Under the pieces are notes generated by a model, which saw only the letters and a list, made by a program, of their open reading frames with translations, searched no databases and was not told the DNA's origin. A stretch of DNA of 64,000 bases, from the NCBI GenBank assembly GCA_003056425.1, contig PYVY01000007.1, forward strand, positions 124,001 to 188,000. Reading direction: 5' to 3'. This document shows, one piece after another, positions 49,413-58,902 of this stretch; the first letter of the stretch is position 1; each line of letters opens with the position of its first letter. This DNA comes from Alteromonas indica (GTDB taxonomy: Bacteria; Pseudomonadota; Gammaproteobacteria; Enterobacterales; Alteromonadaceae). Position numbers and translations under genes: made by a program.

Positions 49413-51362
49413 ATGCTTAGCATCAAAAGCAATAATGGATATTTTGCCGGCGCCAATGCTGGCATGGTGTGTCGCTACAACAAAGTTTCACTTTGGCTTG
49501 GCCTGTGGCTACTCAGCTTGGCCGCATTCGCCAGTACACCGCATTCTGCGGTGCACGCTTATTACGCTTCTTCCTCTCACGATCCCTTGATTCAGCAAGT
49601 GTTACAGGTGAGTAATAACCCGCAATTTGGTATTGATGAGCTGACCACGGCCATAGCACAGGCCGACGATGCGCAGCAGCAGGCGGAACTATTGTACTTG
49701 TTAACGATTGGCCATATTCAGTTAGCCAATATTGATGACGCCCAGATCGCACTGCAGCGCGCCCAAAAGCTGGTAAACCAGCAACGCTCCCCCTTGCTTT
49801 ACCATCGTCTTTTGCTGGCGCAGGCTCAGTTGCTGGAAAAGCAAGGGCGGCCCGAAGCGGGGTTGCCGCTTGCCGCCAGGGTGGCAGAATGGGCGCGCCT
49901 GCATCGTGCAGAACAGCTATACAGTGATGCGCTTATCACCAGTGGTCTGCTGGAGATGCGCCTGTTCTATTATGATAAATCGTTGACCTGGTTAATTCAG
50001 GCCTATGAACATGCCAGCCGAACAGCAAGCCAGATTAACCCCGCGCTTATTGCCGAACATATTGCCACCGCCTATCAGGCTATGGATAACTATGAATCCT
50101 CTGTGATGTATTTGCAGGAAAGTCTGGAGTACGCACGCCAGCACGAGAATCGGTTGAATCAGGTAGCATTGCTGTTTAGCCTGGGCAAGGCCTACCATGA
50201 GATGCATTTAGATGACCAGGCATTAGCGGCTCTTGGCGAATCAGGCGAACTGGCTGCCTCACTGGAAGACCAGGCAGCGGTAGCGAAAGCCGAATTATTG
50301 ATTGGTCAGATATACCTAAAGCAGGGTAATACCGATAGTGCCTTGTTGTATTTTACCAAAGCCCGGGAGGTATTTGGCGAGCAAGGTACTTCATACCAAC
50401 GGTTTGCTGTTAACTATTACATTGCCAGTAGCTGGATTTTGCAAAATAATGTGGCGAATGCCGCCCAATATCTGCAAAGTGCCAGAACGCACCTCACCCC
50501 CACCTTAATGGAAAAAGAACATATTCAGGCTGACCTATTATCAGCGCAGATTGCCGCTCACGATGGTCTTCATCAACAAGCTTATACATTATTGCAGCAC
50601 AGTATGGCCAGCCAGGCGGCGTTGGTACAAAAGGAAAGCGAGCAACAATTAGAACAGTTAAAGATGCAATTTGATACCTCTTGGCAGGACACAGAGATAC
50701 AACATCACCAGCGTATCGAAGCCTTGCAGGAAACCACCTTTGCGGTGCGCGGCCAGCGTCATTTGCTGATAATTGTTGTAGTGGCCTTATCCGTATTGCT
50801 GTGCCTGCTACTGTATTTGCTGGGTGCAAAAGCCAAACGGTATCAGCGTAAGCTTAATGCTTTGTCCACGCTGGACGGGGCCACGGGCCTGCTAACAAGA
50901 GTCAAAATACTTGAGGCCCTGGACATCCAGTTGCATCTGGCTACGCAACGAGAGATGAAACTAAGTGTAGCGATGCTTAACATTGATAATTTCACTGATT
51001 TTGCGGAGCGAGCCGGGCATAAAACGGCGGATAAACTATTGGGCTTGTTTGGCAAAGAATCCCTGGAAACCTTCCAGGAGACCGATATCTTAGGACGTTT
51101 GGCTAACGAAACCTTTTTGTTTGTGTTCCCTAACGCCGGGGCAAATGAGATGCTGACATCACTGAACAAGTTACGCTGCAAGGTAAAACAACTGCCTTCG
51201 GCGGTGTATATGGATACGCTGCAAATAACCCTGTCTGCCGGGGTTGTACAGGTAACCGCGGGCGACACTACGGCGCAGGTTTTGGAAAAAGCCGGTAATG
51301 CATTACACCAGGCCAAGTCGGGTGGGCGTGACCGCGTAGTCACCCTGTTTGTTGCGTGTTAA
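49413..51362 (+). CDS. TPR-containing membrane protein with degenerate GGDEF domain
   Basis: A protein of about 649 residues. The signal peptide is probably the stretch WLGLWLLSLAAFAST; a start at ATG 49464 would place it at the very N-terminus, and no start has a good ribosome site, so the 5' end is uncertain. The periplasmic part (about 45-420) is built of TPR-like helical repeats. One membrane helix (about 450-472) leads to a cytoplasmic GGDEF domain (about 480-648). Its active-site loop reads RLANETFLFVF instead of a GGDEF/GGEEF loop, so it should not make c-di-GMP; the end SGGRDRV is conserved. It may act as a sensor or c-di-GMP effector. Confidence 0.85.
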   Translation: MLSIKSNNGYFAGANAGMVCRYNKVSLWLGLWLLSLAAFASTPHSAVHAYYASSSHDPLIQQVLQVSNNPQFGIDELTTAIAQADDAQQQAELLYLLTIGHIQLANIDDAQIALQRAQKLVNQQRSPLLYHRLLLAQAQLLEKQGRPEAGLPLAARVAEWARLHRAEQLYSDALITSGLLEMRLFYYDKSLTWLIQAYEHASRTASQINPALIAEHIATAYQAMDNYESSVMYLQESLEYARQHENRLNQVALLFSLGKAYHEMHLDDQALAALGESGELAASLEDQAAVAKAELLIGQIYLKQGNTDSALLYFTKAREVFGEQGTSYQRFAVNYYIASSWILQNNVANAAQYLQSARTHLTPTLMEKEHIQADLLSAQIAAHDGLHQQAYTLLQHSMASQAALVQKESEQQLEQLKMQFDTSWQDTEIQHHQRIEALQETTFAVRGQRHLLIIVVVALSVLLCLLLYLLGAKAKRYQRKLNALSTLDGATGLLTRVKILEALDIQLHLATQREMKLSVAMLNIDNFTDFAERAGHKTADKLLGLFGKESLETFQETDILGRLANETFLFVFPNAGANEMLTSLNKLRCKVKQLPSAVYMDTLQITLSAGVVQVTAGDTTAQVLEKAGNALHQAKSGGRDRVVTLFVAC

Positions 51363-52601
51363 CGACACATCATCGCGCTGCCTTATGCTGTTTTCAAAGC
51401 CGCTGAAACCGCCTGCATCGCAGGGTGGGGCGCTGAACAGGAAATCCCTGCATTTATAAGCGCTGTAGTGACAACATAGACAAGAGCTGGGGAATGGGGA
51501 GCGTTAGCGTAAGCATGAGCTCTATCTCAGATAGCGCCAAGGGCAGGGTAAGGGGTTTTTACTGACGCAATGATGTACCTGTAAGCAGTTTGTAGCCAAC
51601 CACGCTACACGTGCGAAAATAACCCTCGCATATCCACCGGATAGACAGTGATTTAGCCATAGAGCGCCGCTTATTAATAGCTTCTTTGTCTGCCTATGAG
51701 TTGCATGCCCTGAGCTGGGCACAGCAAGTCGCATAAGAAAAAAGCGTAGACCAGCGTAGTCACCAATAACAAGCGGAAACTGAATGTGACCTTATTTAAT
51801 CTGAGTAAAGGCACGCATCAGCTAAAAATTGTGCATATTGATGCCAATATAATACTGAAGAAATGAATGATTATTCCTGCGCCTTCAGTACCGCCATACT
51901 TGTTCGGGCCTAGATGTATAGGCCTAGTTGTATAGGAATAGTTATAGGATTAGTTATCGTTATTAAGCAGATAGATTGAAAAGTCGAGGGTATTGGCCTA
52001 ATGGTTATGCGACACCGGTCGCTGCGCCTTTTGCTATAATACCAAGGCTTTTGAAGCATCCTGCAAGCAGCAGGATTATGACTAGCCGCTGGTTACAGTC
52101 TGACCAATTGACTAAAGCCAGACTTGATGTTCGGCTGACACGCTGCAAAGTACCCGCCCCAGAGCCACTACCTTCGTATATTTGTCATATTATATGCAGC
52201 GCTTCGCCGCTGAATAAAGCCAGCGTAAAACGGATAAAGTAAGGTATGAATACCTGTTGCGCCTTGACGAGAGCGTCTTAATTTAAGAGTTAAGAGCCGG
52301 GCCGCGCAAGCAACTAAGCAGCACAGGGTTGAATATGATGCTGATGACCGGACTGAATGAAGCTGAATGAAGCGTCAATGCTGGCGCTACCCCTGCGGGC
52401 ATCTGGCGGGGATACCGACTGTTCCGGGCTGTTTGTAAACCCGCTAGCGGCTTTTCACTGATGAATTCAAAAATGAAAAAACCGTGTCTTGTGGCACCTA
52501 ATTAATTTGTTAGATAGAGCTGGCGGGGCGATATTTAGCGTCATCTATGGCGCTACGTCTACCGGCGGCTAACGGCTCAATCTTCAACAAACGTAAGACG
52601 C
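51363..52601. other. 1.2-kb non-coding region downstream of ssrA
   Basis: I see no supportable gene. A short AT-rich patch near 51920-51960 repeats the word ATAG several times. An 88-codon open frame (51976-52242) lacks a ribosome site and a recognisable motif. An 11-base piece of the ssrA 3' end is repeated at 52517-52527. It may be a remnant of an insertion at the ssrA 3' end, but nothing mobile remains. Confidence 0.4.
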
Positions 52602-52630
52602 AAAAAAGGCCCACCGGATGGCGAGCCTTT
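52602..52630 (-). terminator. ssrA terminator
   Basis: On the minus strand AAAGGC pairs with GCCTTT through an interrupted stem, followed by six T residues, just after the mature 3' end of tmRNA. Confidence 0.82.
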
Positions 52631-52636
52631 GTTGTG

Positions 52637-52993
52637 TGGTGGAGCTGGCGGGATTTGAACCCGCGTCCAGAAAATGTCCACTTTTGGTACTACATGCTTA
52701 GTTTGTCATTTGTTTAACTACTTCGGACTCCGGCAAACAGGATTCCTCGTAGCGGTCCTGATACTATTTCGCGGTTCAACCTCAGGAGAGTTTCCCTCGC
52801 TAGTTTGCTTATATGACCTTCCGAATCCACGCTAGCAAACAAAGCTGTGGTGGAAGGGCCTATACCGGTTATTAAGCGGCTAGTGCGTAGTTTTCGTCGT
52901 TTGCGACTATTTAAAGCGGATTTTTTAAGAGGCAATCCGCACCTCTGCATGCACCTCCAGCTTCCTAGATCCTGTCGAATCCTAATCAGCCCC
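52637..52993 (-). ncRNA. ssrA: tmRNA (ssrA)
   Basis: Transfer-messenger RNA of 357 nt. On the minus strand the 5' end begins GGGGCTGATTAGGATTCGAC at 52993. The 3' end closes the tRNA-like part with GGTTCAAATCCCGCC, then AGCTCCACCA ending at 52637. The resume codon GCA and the tag frame read ANDENYALAA followed by TAA TAA, so stalled products get a tag ending in LAA that ClpXP recognises. It releases stalled ribosomes together with SmpB, encoded about 1.7 kb away. A bacterial open frame on the same strand across this RNA is not a gene. Confidence 0.97.
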
Positions 52994-53265
52994 GGAAGTA
53001 ATTTGCCAAAATGATCGTTACCGACCATCAAAGCGAAAGGGTATTCTACCTGTATTCCTGTTACTACACAACCATACGAGGACGGCAAGTTTAAGAAATA
53101 ACAGGCTTTTTGCTTACTTTGTAAGCATTCAATCGTCCCGCCAATAATAGATATTGGGGTAGTTCGGTTTTTTTCCAGTATTGCAGCGCAAATTAATCGC
53201 AGTAGATGCATTTTGCATCATTTACCGATAAAGTAGGCGAGCCTATTAAGACCAAAAAAGACGTA

Positions 53266-54501
53266 ATGAGTTCACAATCCGCCGTATTTAATTCTCTTAC
53301 CCTACCATGTGGTAAGCATCTGAAAAACCGCATCGTCAAAGCTGCCATGGAAGAAAATATGGCAGGTTCAGGGCAGTTGCCAGATCACAATTTGTTATCC
53401 TTGTACCGTTACTGGGCCCATGGCGGCTTGGGAATGATTATCACGGGCAATGTGATGGTAAACCGTCACGCGATGACGGGCCCAGGGGGGGTTGTATTAG
53501 AAAAAACCACTCCGCTCAGCGCCTTTCAAAAATGGTCCAGTGTAATACGCTCGGGCGGGGCCCTGGCTATTATGCAAATAAATCACCCAGGCCGGCAGGT
53601 TTTTAAGGCGGTAAGTGCGCAAGCGCTGGCGCCCTCGGCAGTGAATCTTAAACTCGGCCGCTATAGCAAGCAGTTTGCCAAGGCGAAACCAATGACATGC
53701 GACGATATTTACGCCGTTTGCCAGCAGTTTGTGGATACCGCAGTCCAGGCGCAAAAAGCCGGCTTTGATGGTGTGCAAGTGCACGCTGCCCACGGCTATT
53801 TACTGTCTCAGTTTTTGTCTCCGCTAGTGAACCAACGTGACGATCAATGGGGCGGGACGTTGCCTAACCGGGCGCGCTTGCTGCTAAACATTGTCAGCCA
53901 GATACGCGCCAGCTGTGGTAGCGATTTTGCCGTGCTGGTTAAAATGAATGCTGCTGACTTTCAACGTGGCGGTATGACCCCGCAAGAAGCTTGTGAAGTT
54001 GTAGGTTATCTTAATAATCTTGGGGTGGATGTGGTTGAAGTGTCTGGAGGGAACTACGAAGCGCCGGTTATGCAGGGTAGGTCTTCCGACGCGCTAAGCC
54101 TGGATAACGATGCTTATTTTCTGCGCTTTGCTCACGATATTGCTCAGGTAGCAAAAATGCCGGTAATGACGACGGGCGGCATCACTAGTTTGCAGGTCGC
54201 CCAGCACGTAATAAGTGAAGGTTGCGAATTAGTGGGAATGGCCAGTGCCTTAGCAATAACCCCGAATTTGGTGCTTAAGTGGCAACAAATGCCCAGCTAC
54301 AAAGGCCATGCGCCTAAATGTAAGTGGCAAGATAAAACGCTTGCCAGCCTAGTGACGATGGCAATGATACGACGCCAGTTGCGGCGCTTAGGAAATGATC
54401 TGTCTACCACCCGGGAGCCGGGGCAGTGGTGGAGCCTGCTTCTGGATTTACTACACCGTAAAAAAATGACTCGCCGTTATCACCGGTTTATCGGCCGCTA
54501 A
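53266..54501 (+). CDS. Old yellow enzyme family NADH:flavin oxidoreductase
   Basis: An FMN-dependent TIM-barrel reductase of about 411 residues from ATG 53266; another in-frame ATG at 53206 would give 431 residues, and neither has a strong ribosome site. Visible family features are LKNRIVKAAMEENMA near the start, the FMN region IMQINHPGRQ, the active-site VHAAHGYLLSQFLSP with the paired His, and the phosphate-binding region VMTTGGITS followed by GCELVGMASAL. OYE enzymes reduce activated C=C bonds. No 4Fe-4S Cys cluster is evident, so it is the short class. The substrate is unknown. Confidence 0.9.
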   Translation: MSSQSAVFNSLTLPCGKHLKNRIVKAAMEENMAGSGQLPDHNLLSLYRYWAHGGLGMIITGNVMVNRHAMTGPGGVVLEKTTPLSAFQKWSSVIRSGGALAIMQINHPGRQVFKAVSAQALAPSAVNLKLGRYSKQFAKAKPMTCDDIYAVCQQFVDTAVQAQKAGFDGVQVHAAHGYLLSQFLSPLVNQRDDQWGGTLPNRARLLLNIVSQIRASCGSDFAVLVKMNAADFQRGGMTPQEACEVVGYLNNLGVDVVEVSGGNYEAPVMQGRSSDALSLDNDAYFLRFAHDIAQVAKMPVMTTGGITSLQVAQHVISEGCELVGMASALAITPNLVLKWQQMPSYKGHAPKCKWQDKTLASLVTMAMIRRQLRRLGNDLSTTREPGQWWSLLLDLLHRKKMTRRYHRFIGR

Positions 54502-54594
54502 GCACTAAACCGGCATACCTGGCCTATTCCATTATGCCAGTGCACCGCATGCGCAATCGTTACAACTAAGCCAACAAGACTCAGCCGCCCAGAA

Positions 54595-54650
54595 ATCGGC
54601 CATCAGAACTCGGCCATCAGAACTCGTCCATCAGAACTCGTCCATCAGAA
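54595..54650. repeat. Four-copy 14-bp tandem repeat
   Basis: Four head-to-tail copies of the 14-base unit CTCGNCCATCAGAA (first copy begins AT instead of CT), in two sequence variants (GG and GT at the fourth-fifth bases). It lies between the OYE gene and the end of smpB, outside any gene. Confidence 0.85.
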
Positions 54651-54679
54651 CTACTGGGCTAGCCTGTTGTGGTACCGGT

Positions 54680-55159
54680 TTAAACGCTGTGCTTCATTAC
54701 CCGCTCTTTCTGGCGTTGCCAGTCGCGGTCTTTAATCGCATCGCGTTTGTCGTGATCGTGCTTACCCTTCGCCAGATAAATTTCCAGCTTAACCCAGCAT
54801 TTTTTCCAATACATAGCAGTACCCACAATAGAGTAGCCCTGACGGTCTCTGGCACCCATCAGGCGGTCCAGTTCACGTTTACTCAATAGCAGTTTACGTG
54901 CCCTTTCGGGCGCACATACCACATGGGTGGAAGCTTGTTGGAGCGGCGTAATCCGGCAACCCACCAGGTAGGCTTCGCCATTTTGGATAATCACATAATT
55001 ATCGGTGATATTAACTTTACCCTCTCGAATGCTCTTAATTTCCCAACCTTGTAACGACATGCCCGCTTCGAACTTGTCTTCAAGGTGGTAATCGTGTCGG
55101 GCTTTTTTGTTCAGCGCGATAGTCCCGCCGCTGTTTTTGTTTGCTTTATTCTGTTTCAT
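54680..55159 (-). CDS. smpB: SsrA-binding protein SmpB
   Basis: SmpB binds the tRNA-like domain of tmRNA and is needed for trans-translation. The 159-residue form starting [12 protein letters not shown] at the ATG complementary to 55157-55159 has GGTGG as its site; an alternative ATG is three codons upstream. Conserved segments are [28 protein letters not shown] and [20 protein letters not shown], with the positively charged C-terminal tail. A perfect TATAAT word lies 11 to 17 bases upstream of this start, so the message could have a very short leader. It is next to ssrA in function but separated from it by the OYE gene. Confidence 0.97.
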   Translation of the reverse strand: MKQNKANKNSGGTIALNKKARHDYHLEDKFEAGMSLQGWEIKSIREGKVNITDNYVIIQNGEAYLVGCRITPLQQASTHVVCAPERARKLLLSKRELDRLMGARDRQGYSIVGTAMYWKKCWVKLEIYLAKGKHDHDKRDAIKDRDWQRQKERVMKHSV

Positions 55160-55334
55160 GACCACCATTATACCGATTGCGTAATTAATGTCTTTAATTT
55201 AAGGCGTTAGCCAGGTTCGTTGGTACGCAGATTAACCTGATATGGGGCACATTTTGGCATTTTCAAAGTGTAGGTTTAGCAATATAACTCATGGTAGACT
55301 TAGGTTAAGTATGAAAAGCAGTTAGTGAAGATTA

Positions 55335-55763
55335 ATGCCCTCGATTCAAAGAAGTGCACTGGTAAACCACAGTGCTCAAGCGATGTACGATCTGGTTAAC
55401 GACGTCGAGTCGTATCCACAGTTTTTACCAGGCTGCAAAGACAGTAAGGTTGTTGAACAAGACCAGGACTCTATGCAAGCCTCATTGCTGGTGGCAAAAG
55501 CGGGTGTTAAACAATGGTTTACCACTAAAAATACGCTTGAACCCGCCCGGCATATTCATATGCAGCTGATAGATGGACCGTTTCGTCAGTTAACCGGTGG
55601 CTGGACATTTTCGCCGTTATCAGACGAAGCGTGTAAAATTGAATTAAACCTGCAGTTTGAATTTACCAGCAAACTTACTGAACTGGCATTTGGTAAAATA
55701 TTCAACGCGCTGGCCAGCAGTATGGTAAAAGCGTTTACCGAACGTGCTAAACAGGTTTACTGA
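55335..55763 (+). CDS. ratA: RatA family protein (START/SRPBCC fold)
   Basis: A 142-residue protein of the RatA/Coq10 family. It starts [20 protein letters not shown] and shows [14 protein letters not shown] and [20 protein letters not shown], as in E. coli RatA. RatA was described as a toxin that blocks 70S ribosome assembly; the broader family binds ubiquinone-like lipids, so the cellular role is disputed. It is divergent from smpB and followed after two bases by rnfH, the standard gammaproteobacterial arrangement. Confidence 0.95.
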   Translation: MPSIQRSALVNHSAQAMYDLVNDVESYPQFLPGCKDSKVVEQDQDSMQASLLVAKAGVKQWFTTKNTLEPARHIHMQLIDGPFRQLTGGWTFSPLSDEACKIELNLQFEFTSKLTELAFGKIFNALASSMVKAFTERAKQVY

Positions 55764-55765
55764 GA

Positions 55766-56122
55766 ATGCGTTTATTTAATACCGAAGTGGCTTACGCCTT
55801 ACCTGACCGGCAATCTATTATTGAAGTTGCGATTGCGGAAGGCTCTACGGTGAAAGAGGTTATTGAAGCTTCAAAAATTACCGAGCAATACCCTGAAATT
55901 GACCTGGACAACAGTAAGGTTGGTATTTGGAGTAGGGTAGTGAAGTTGTCAGATAAAATACAAGATGGCGATCGGGTAGAGATTTACCGGCCGCTGATTG
56001 CCGACCCGAAAGAAGTACGTAAGCGCCGTGCAGAACGGGCCAAGCAGGAAGGCAGAGCAGATAAGGTCACCGGCGGGCGACCCAATCCGCTCAAAAGCCA
56101 GCATACAAAAGATCAGACCTGA
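55766..56122 (+). CDS. rnfH: RnfH family ubiquitin-like protein
   Basis: A 118-residue beta-grasp protein also called RatB or UPF0125. It shows [39 protein letters not shown] and [20 protein letters not shown], followed by a charged tail. Function is unresolved; it is usually linked with ratA and smpB. Its last ten bases overlap the end of the convergent MarR gene. Confidence 0.95.
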   Translation: MRLFNTEVAYALPDRQSIIEVAIAEGSTVKEVIEASKITEQYPEIDLDNSKVGIWSRVVKLSDKIQDGDRVEIYRPLIADPKEVRKRRAERAKQEGRADKVTGGRPNPLKSQHTKDQT

Positions 56123-56592
56123 CGGTCTGAAATACTGCCAACCTCCAGAAATGGAGAGGCATCAATTTTTTCTGCATCCATCATTGTAGCAATGCGCTGC
56201 ATGGTCGCAACCATTTGGCTTTGCTCCCATTCTTTAAGCTGATTGAAGCGGTCTATAAAGTGTTCCTGTAAAGGCCGAGGCGCGCTGACCAGCGCCTCAT
56301 TACCTTTCTCAGTCAGATGCACACTTACTTTACGTTTATCCTGGGTACTACGAATTCGCTGGGCCAGCCCGCGTGTTTCCAGTCGATCCAAAATATTGGT
56401 GATCGTAGCAGGGCTTAACGTAATACTTTCAGCAATCTCGCGCACCATGACACCCGGATTTGCCTCAATATTTTGCATCACCATAAGTTGTGGGCCGGTT
56501 AAACCCACATCCTTACTTAACTGCTTACTACGCAAGTCTACTGCGCGAATAACGCGCCGTAGTGCAACCAATAGTTCTTCTTCTTTGCGCAT
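56113..56592 (-). CDS. MarR family regulator, CosR/EctR-like
   Basis: A 159-residue winged-helix regulator. The recognition region reads [20 protein letters not shown], with the wing [16 protein letters not shown]. The start [17 protein letters not shown] and the middle [17 protein letters not shown] recall CosR/EctR, the MarR-type regulators of compatible-solute genes. In Vibrio, cosR sits next to a BCCT transporter gene, and the same pair occurs here: the transporter ends 27 bases upstream on the same strand. I infer repression of osmolyte uptake or synthesis at low salinity. No ectABC genes are in the window. Confidence 0.88.
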   Translation of the reverse strand: MRKEEELLVALRRVIRAVDLRSKQLSKDVGLTGPQLMVMQNIEANPGVMVREIAESITLSPATITNILDRLETRGLAQRIRSTQDKRKVSVHLTEKGNEALVSAPRPLQEHFIDRFNQLKEWEQSQMVATMQRIATMMDAEKIDASPFLEVGSISDRQV

Positions 56593-56619
56593 GCATCTGT
56601 TCCTGTTAACGCTTAATCT

Positions 56620-58593
56620 TTACTTCATTAAATGAAGGAAATGCTGATGTTTATGATAATGATCAATGACATCATTAATGATAGCCAGTTTTGACCACCC
56701 TACAATATCATAGTTCTGCCCACCTTCGCCCAAGTGAACCTCAGCCCGGTAATATGACTGTTGGTCCGTCGGCGTCGCCGTGCCTTCATCATTAGGCATA
56801 AACTCAGGTTGATCCTGCTGCGTCATATACACCGCATAAACAAAGTTTCTTTCGTCACCCATACTCACAGTAAGGCGTAAATACTGGTCTTCGCTATCAA
56901 GCGTAGCAGTAAAGCCCTGGGTTTCGAATTCGCTGCCTACTTCACGCAGGGCGGGCTCGGCAGTTTTTTCCATAAACCGGCGTACGGTTTTTTCGTTGGG
57001 GAAGCTAACAATGTTAACCAGTCTGTCGCGCCAGTTTTTATCAGTTTCATTGGCGGGGGGCTGCATTGCCGTAATTTGCAAGCTATCCCGTTTATAACCA
57101 TCTAATCGCAGGGCTTTCAACAGGCCGTACATTGCTATTAGCAATATTATTGAAAATGGTAAAGCCGATATAATGGTCATGGTCTGCAGCGCATCCAAAC
57201 CCCCGGCGTAGAGTAATATGGACGCTACCACACCTACTGCAACCGCCCAGTAAATACGCTGCCATAATGGCGTGTTGTTACTACCATGAGAACACAGCAT
57301 ATCCACTACCATGGCCCCCGAATCGCAGGAGGTAACAAAGAAGATAAAGACCATGACCACTGCCAGCATACTTACCACACTGGACCAGGGGAAGTTCTCG
57401 AGGAACACAAATAAGGCCACCGAGGAATCATTGGACACCATACTCGATAGCTTAGTAATACCCTGAGAGTACACTAAATCAATTGCCGTATTACCGAATA
57501 TGGTCATCCACAATAGGGTAAACGCGGTGGGAATAAGTAACACCCCGAAAATAAATTCGCGGATGGTACGGCCATACGATACGCGGGCAATAAACAGGCC
57601 GACAAACGGTGCCCAGGCTAACCACCAACCCCAGTAGAAGATTGTCCAACCACCTATCCAGTCGGTTTTATCGTAGGCAAAAAGATTTAATGTATTACGA
57701 ACTATATCAGACAGATAAGCCCCGGTATTTTGCAGGTAAGCCTGTAAAAGAAAAACCGTAGGACCTGCTACAAATACGAATAATAGCAACAAGATTGCTA
57801 ATACCATGTTCGTTTCAGATAACCGTCTGATGCCTTTTTCCAAACCGGTCGCTACCGATACAATAGCCATCAGCACGACAAACGCCATAATGCCTATTTG
57901 CATACCATTAGTGTTTGGTATACCGAAAACATAGCTCAAGCCCGCGTTTATCTGTGCAGCACCTAAACCCAACGAGGTGGCTACCCCGAATATGGTTGAG
58001 GTAACGGCAAAAATGTCGACTATGTGTCCAGGCCAGCCGTATATTCTGTCGCCAATGAGTGGGTACAGTGCAGAACGCATGGTAAGGGGAAGATTGTGTC
58101 TGAAGGCAAAATAACCTAACACCAACGCTACAATGGCATAAATTGCCCAGGCATGAACGCCCCAGTGAAAGAAGGTGGTTTTCATGGCTTCGCGCACGGC
58201 TTCTACACTACCGGGATCGGCAGTAGGAGGCGTTTGAAAATGCATGATAGGCTCAGCTACCCCAAAGAACATCAAGCCAATACCCATGCCTGCTGCGAAT
58301 AGCATAGAGATCCATGAAGGCATCGAAAACTCTGGTTTTGCATGATCCGGCCCTAACCGCATCTCACCAAAGCGAGACACGCCAAGATACACCACCAATA
58401 ATAAAATGATGGCGACCGTTCCAACATAAAACCAGCTGCCGTTGGTGACGATAACATCTTGGGCGCTTTGGAAAATTTTACCGGCATATTCAGGACCGGA
58501 CGCTGCAAATATCATCAGTGCAGCTATCAATAGTGATGAGGTAATAAATACCTTTTTATTCAGTTGGCCTTTATCGGCGTCTTCACTGCTCAC
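56620..58593 (-). CDS. BCCT family choline/betaine-type transporter
   Basis: A 657-residue secondary transporter with 12 predicted membrane helices. Signatures are GMGIGLMFFGVAEPI, ATSLGLGAAQINAGLSYVFG and the aromatic substrate box FYWGWWLAWAPFVGLFIARV with SYGRTIREF. A long cytoplasmic C-terminal domain (about 510-657) is typical of the BetT-like branch and acts as osmotic sensor in studied members. Substrates of the family are glycine betaine, choline, carnitine, ectoine or DMSP; the specific one cannot be fixed here. It is followed by the CosR-like gene in an operon. Confidence 0.93.
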   Translation of the reverse strand: MSSEDADKGQLNKKVFITSSLLIAALMIFAASGPEYAGKIFQSAQDVIVTNGSWFYVGTVAIILLLVVYLGVSRFGEMRLGPDHAKPEFSMPSWISMLFAAGMGIGLMFFGVAEPIMHFQTPPTADPGSVEAVREAMKTTFFHWGVHAWAIYAIVALVLGYFAFRHNLPLTMRSALYPLIGDRIYGWPGHIVDIFAVTSTIFGVATSLGLGAAQINAGLSYVFGIPNTNGMQIGIMAFVVLMAIVSVATGLEKGIRRLSETNMVLAILLLLFVFVAGPTVFLLQAYLQNTGAYLSDIVRNTLNLFAYDKTDWIGGWTIFYWGWWLAWAPFVGLFIARVSYGRTIREFIFGVLLIPTAFTLLWMTIFGNTAIDLVYSQGITKLSSMVSNDSSVALFVFLENFPWSSVVSMLAVVMVFIFFVTSCDSGAMVVDMLCSHGSNNTPLWQRIYWAVAVGVVASILLYAGGLDALQTMTIISALPFSIILLIAMYGLLKALRLDGYKRDSLQITAMQPPANETDKNWRDRLVNIVSFPNEKTVRRFMEKTAEPALREVGSEFETQGFTATLDSEDQYLRLTVSMGDERNFVYAVYMTQQDQPEFMPNDEGTATPTDQQSYYRAEVHLGEGGQNYDIVGWSKLAIINDVIDHYHKHQHFLHLMK

Positions 58594-58902
58594 TCAAATG
58601 TCCTTCTGTTGCTTAACGTTTAAAAGTGCGACTTAGTACTCCGAAGTATAAGTACGGCGGAATATACGCGAAGGAGCACCAAAATTAAACTTTTGGCTTA
58701 ATTATTAGAGTTCAATTTGATTTTTGGGTAAAAATCATGCGAAATAATATAAAGAAAAACGAAAATGAGCAGTTTACCTACTAAAATCTCATAATAATTA
58801 TAACGAAAAGGGCAAATAGCTTCAGTTGAGATAATCACTGTGCTAATTAATTTTTGCCGAATTCGAACAGGAACTCCTAGAAAACAAAGGAAACACGCAT
58901 CA
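58594..58902. promoter_or_regulatory. AT-rich divergent promoter region
   Basis: This gap between the divergent transporter and TonB-receptor genes is AT-rich around 58680-58800 and must contain both promoters. I could not single out a firm promoter pair or a MarR box. The receptor has an AAAGGAAA ribosome-binding site about 10 bases before ATG 58903. Confidence 0.45.

Noticed and set aside
51900..51965. Repeated ATAG words as a possible repeat array
   Set aside because: The unit length is irregular and there is no symmetry; it is probably simple AT-rich sequence.
52714..53211. A 165-codon open frame on the minus strand across ssrA
   Set aside because: It covers the tmRNA, whose ends and tag are clear, and has no protein family features.
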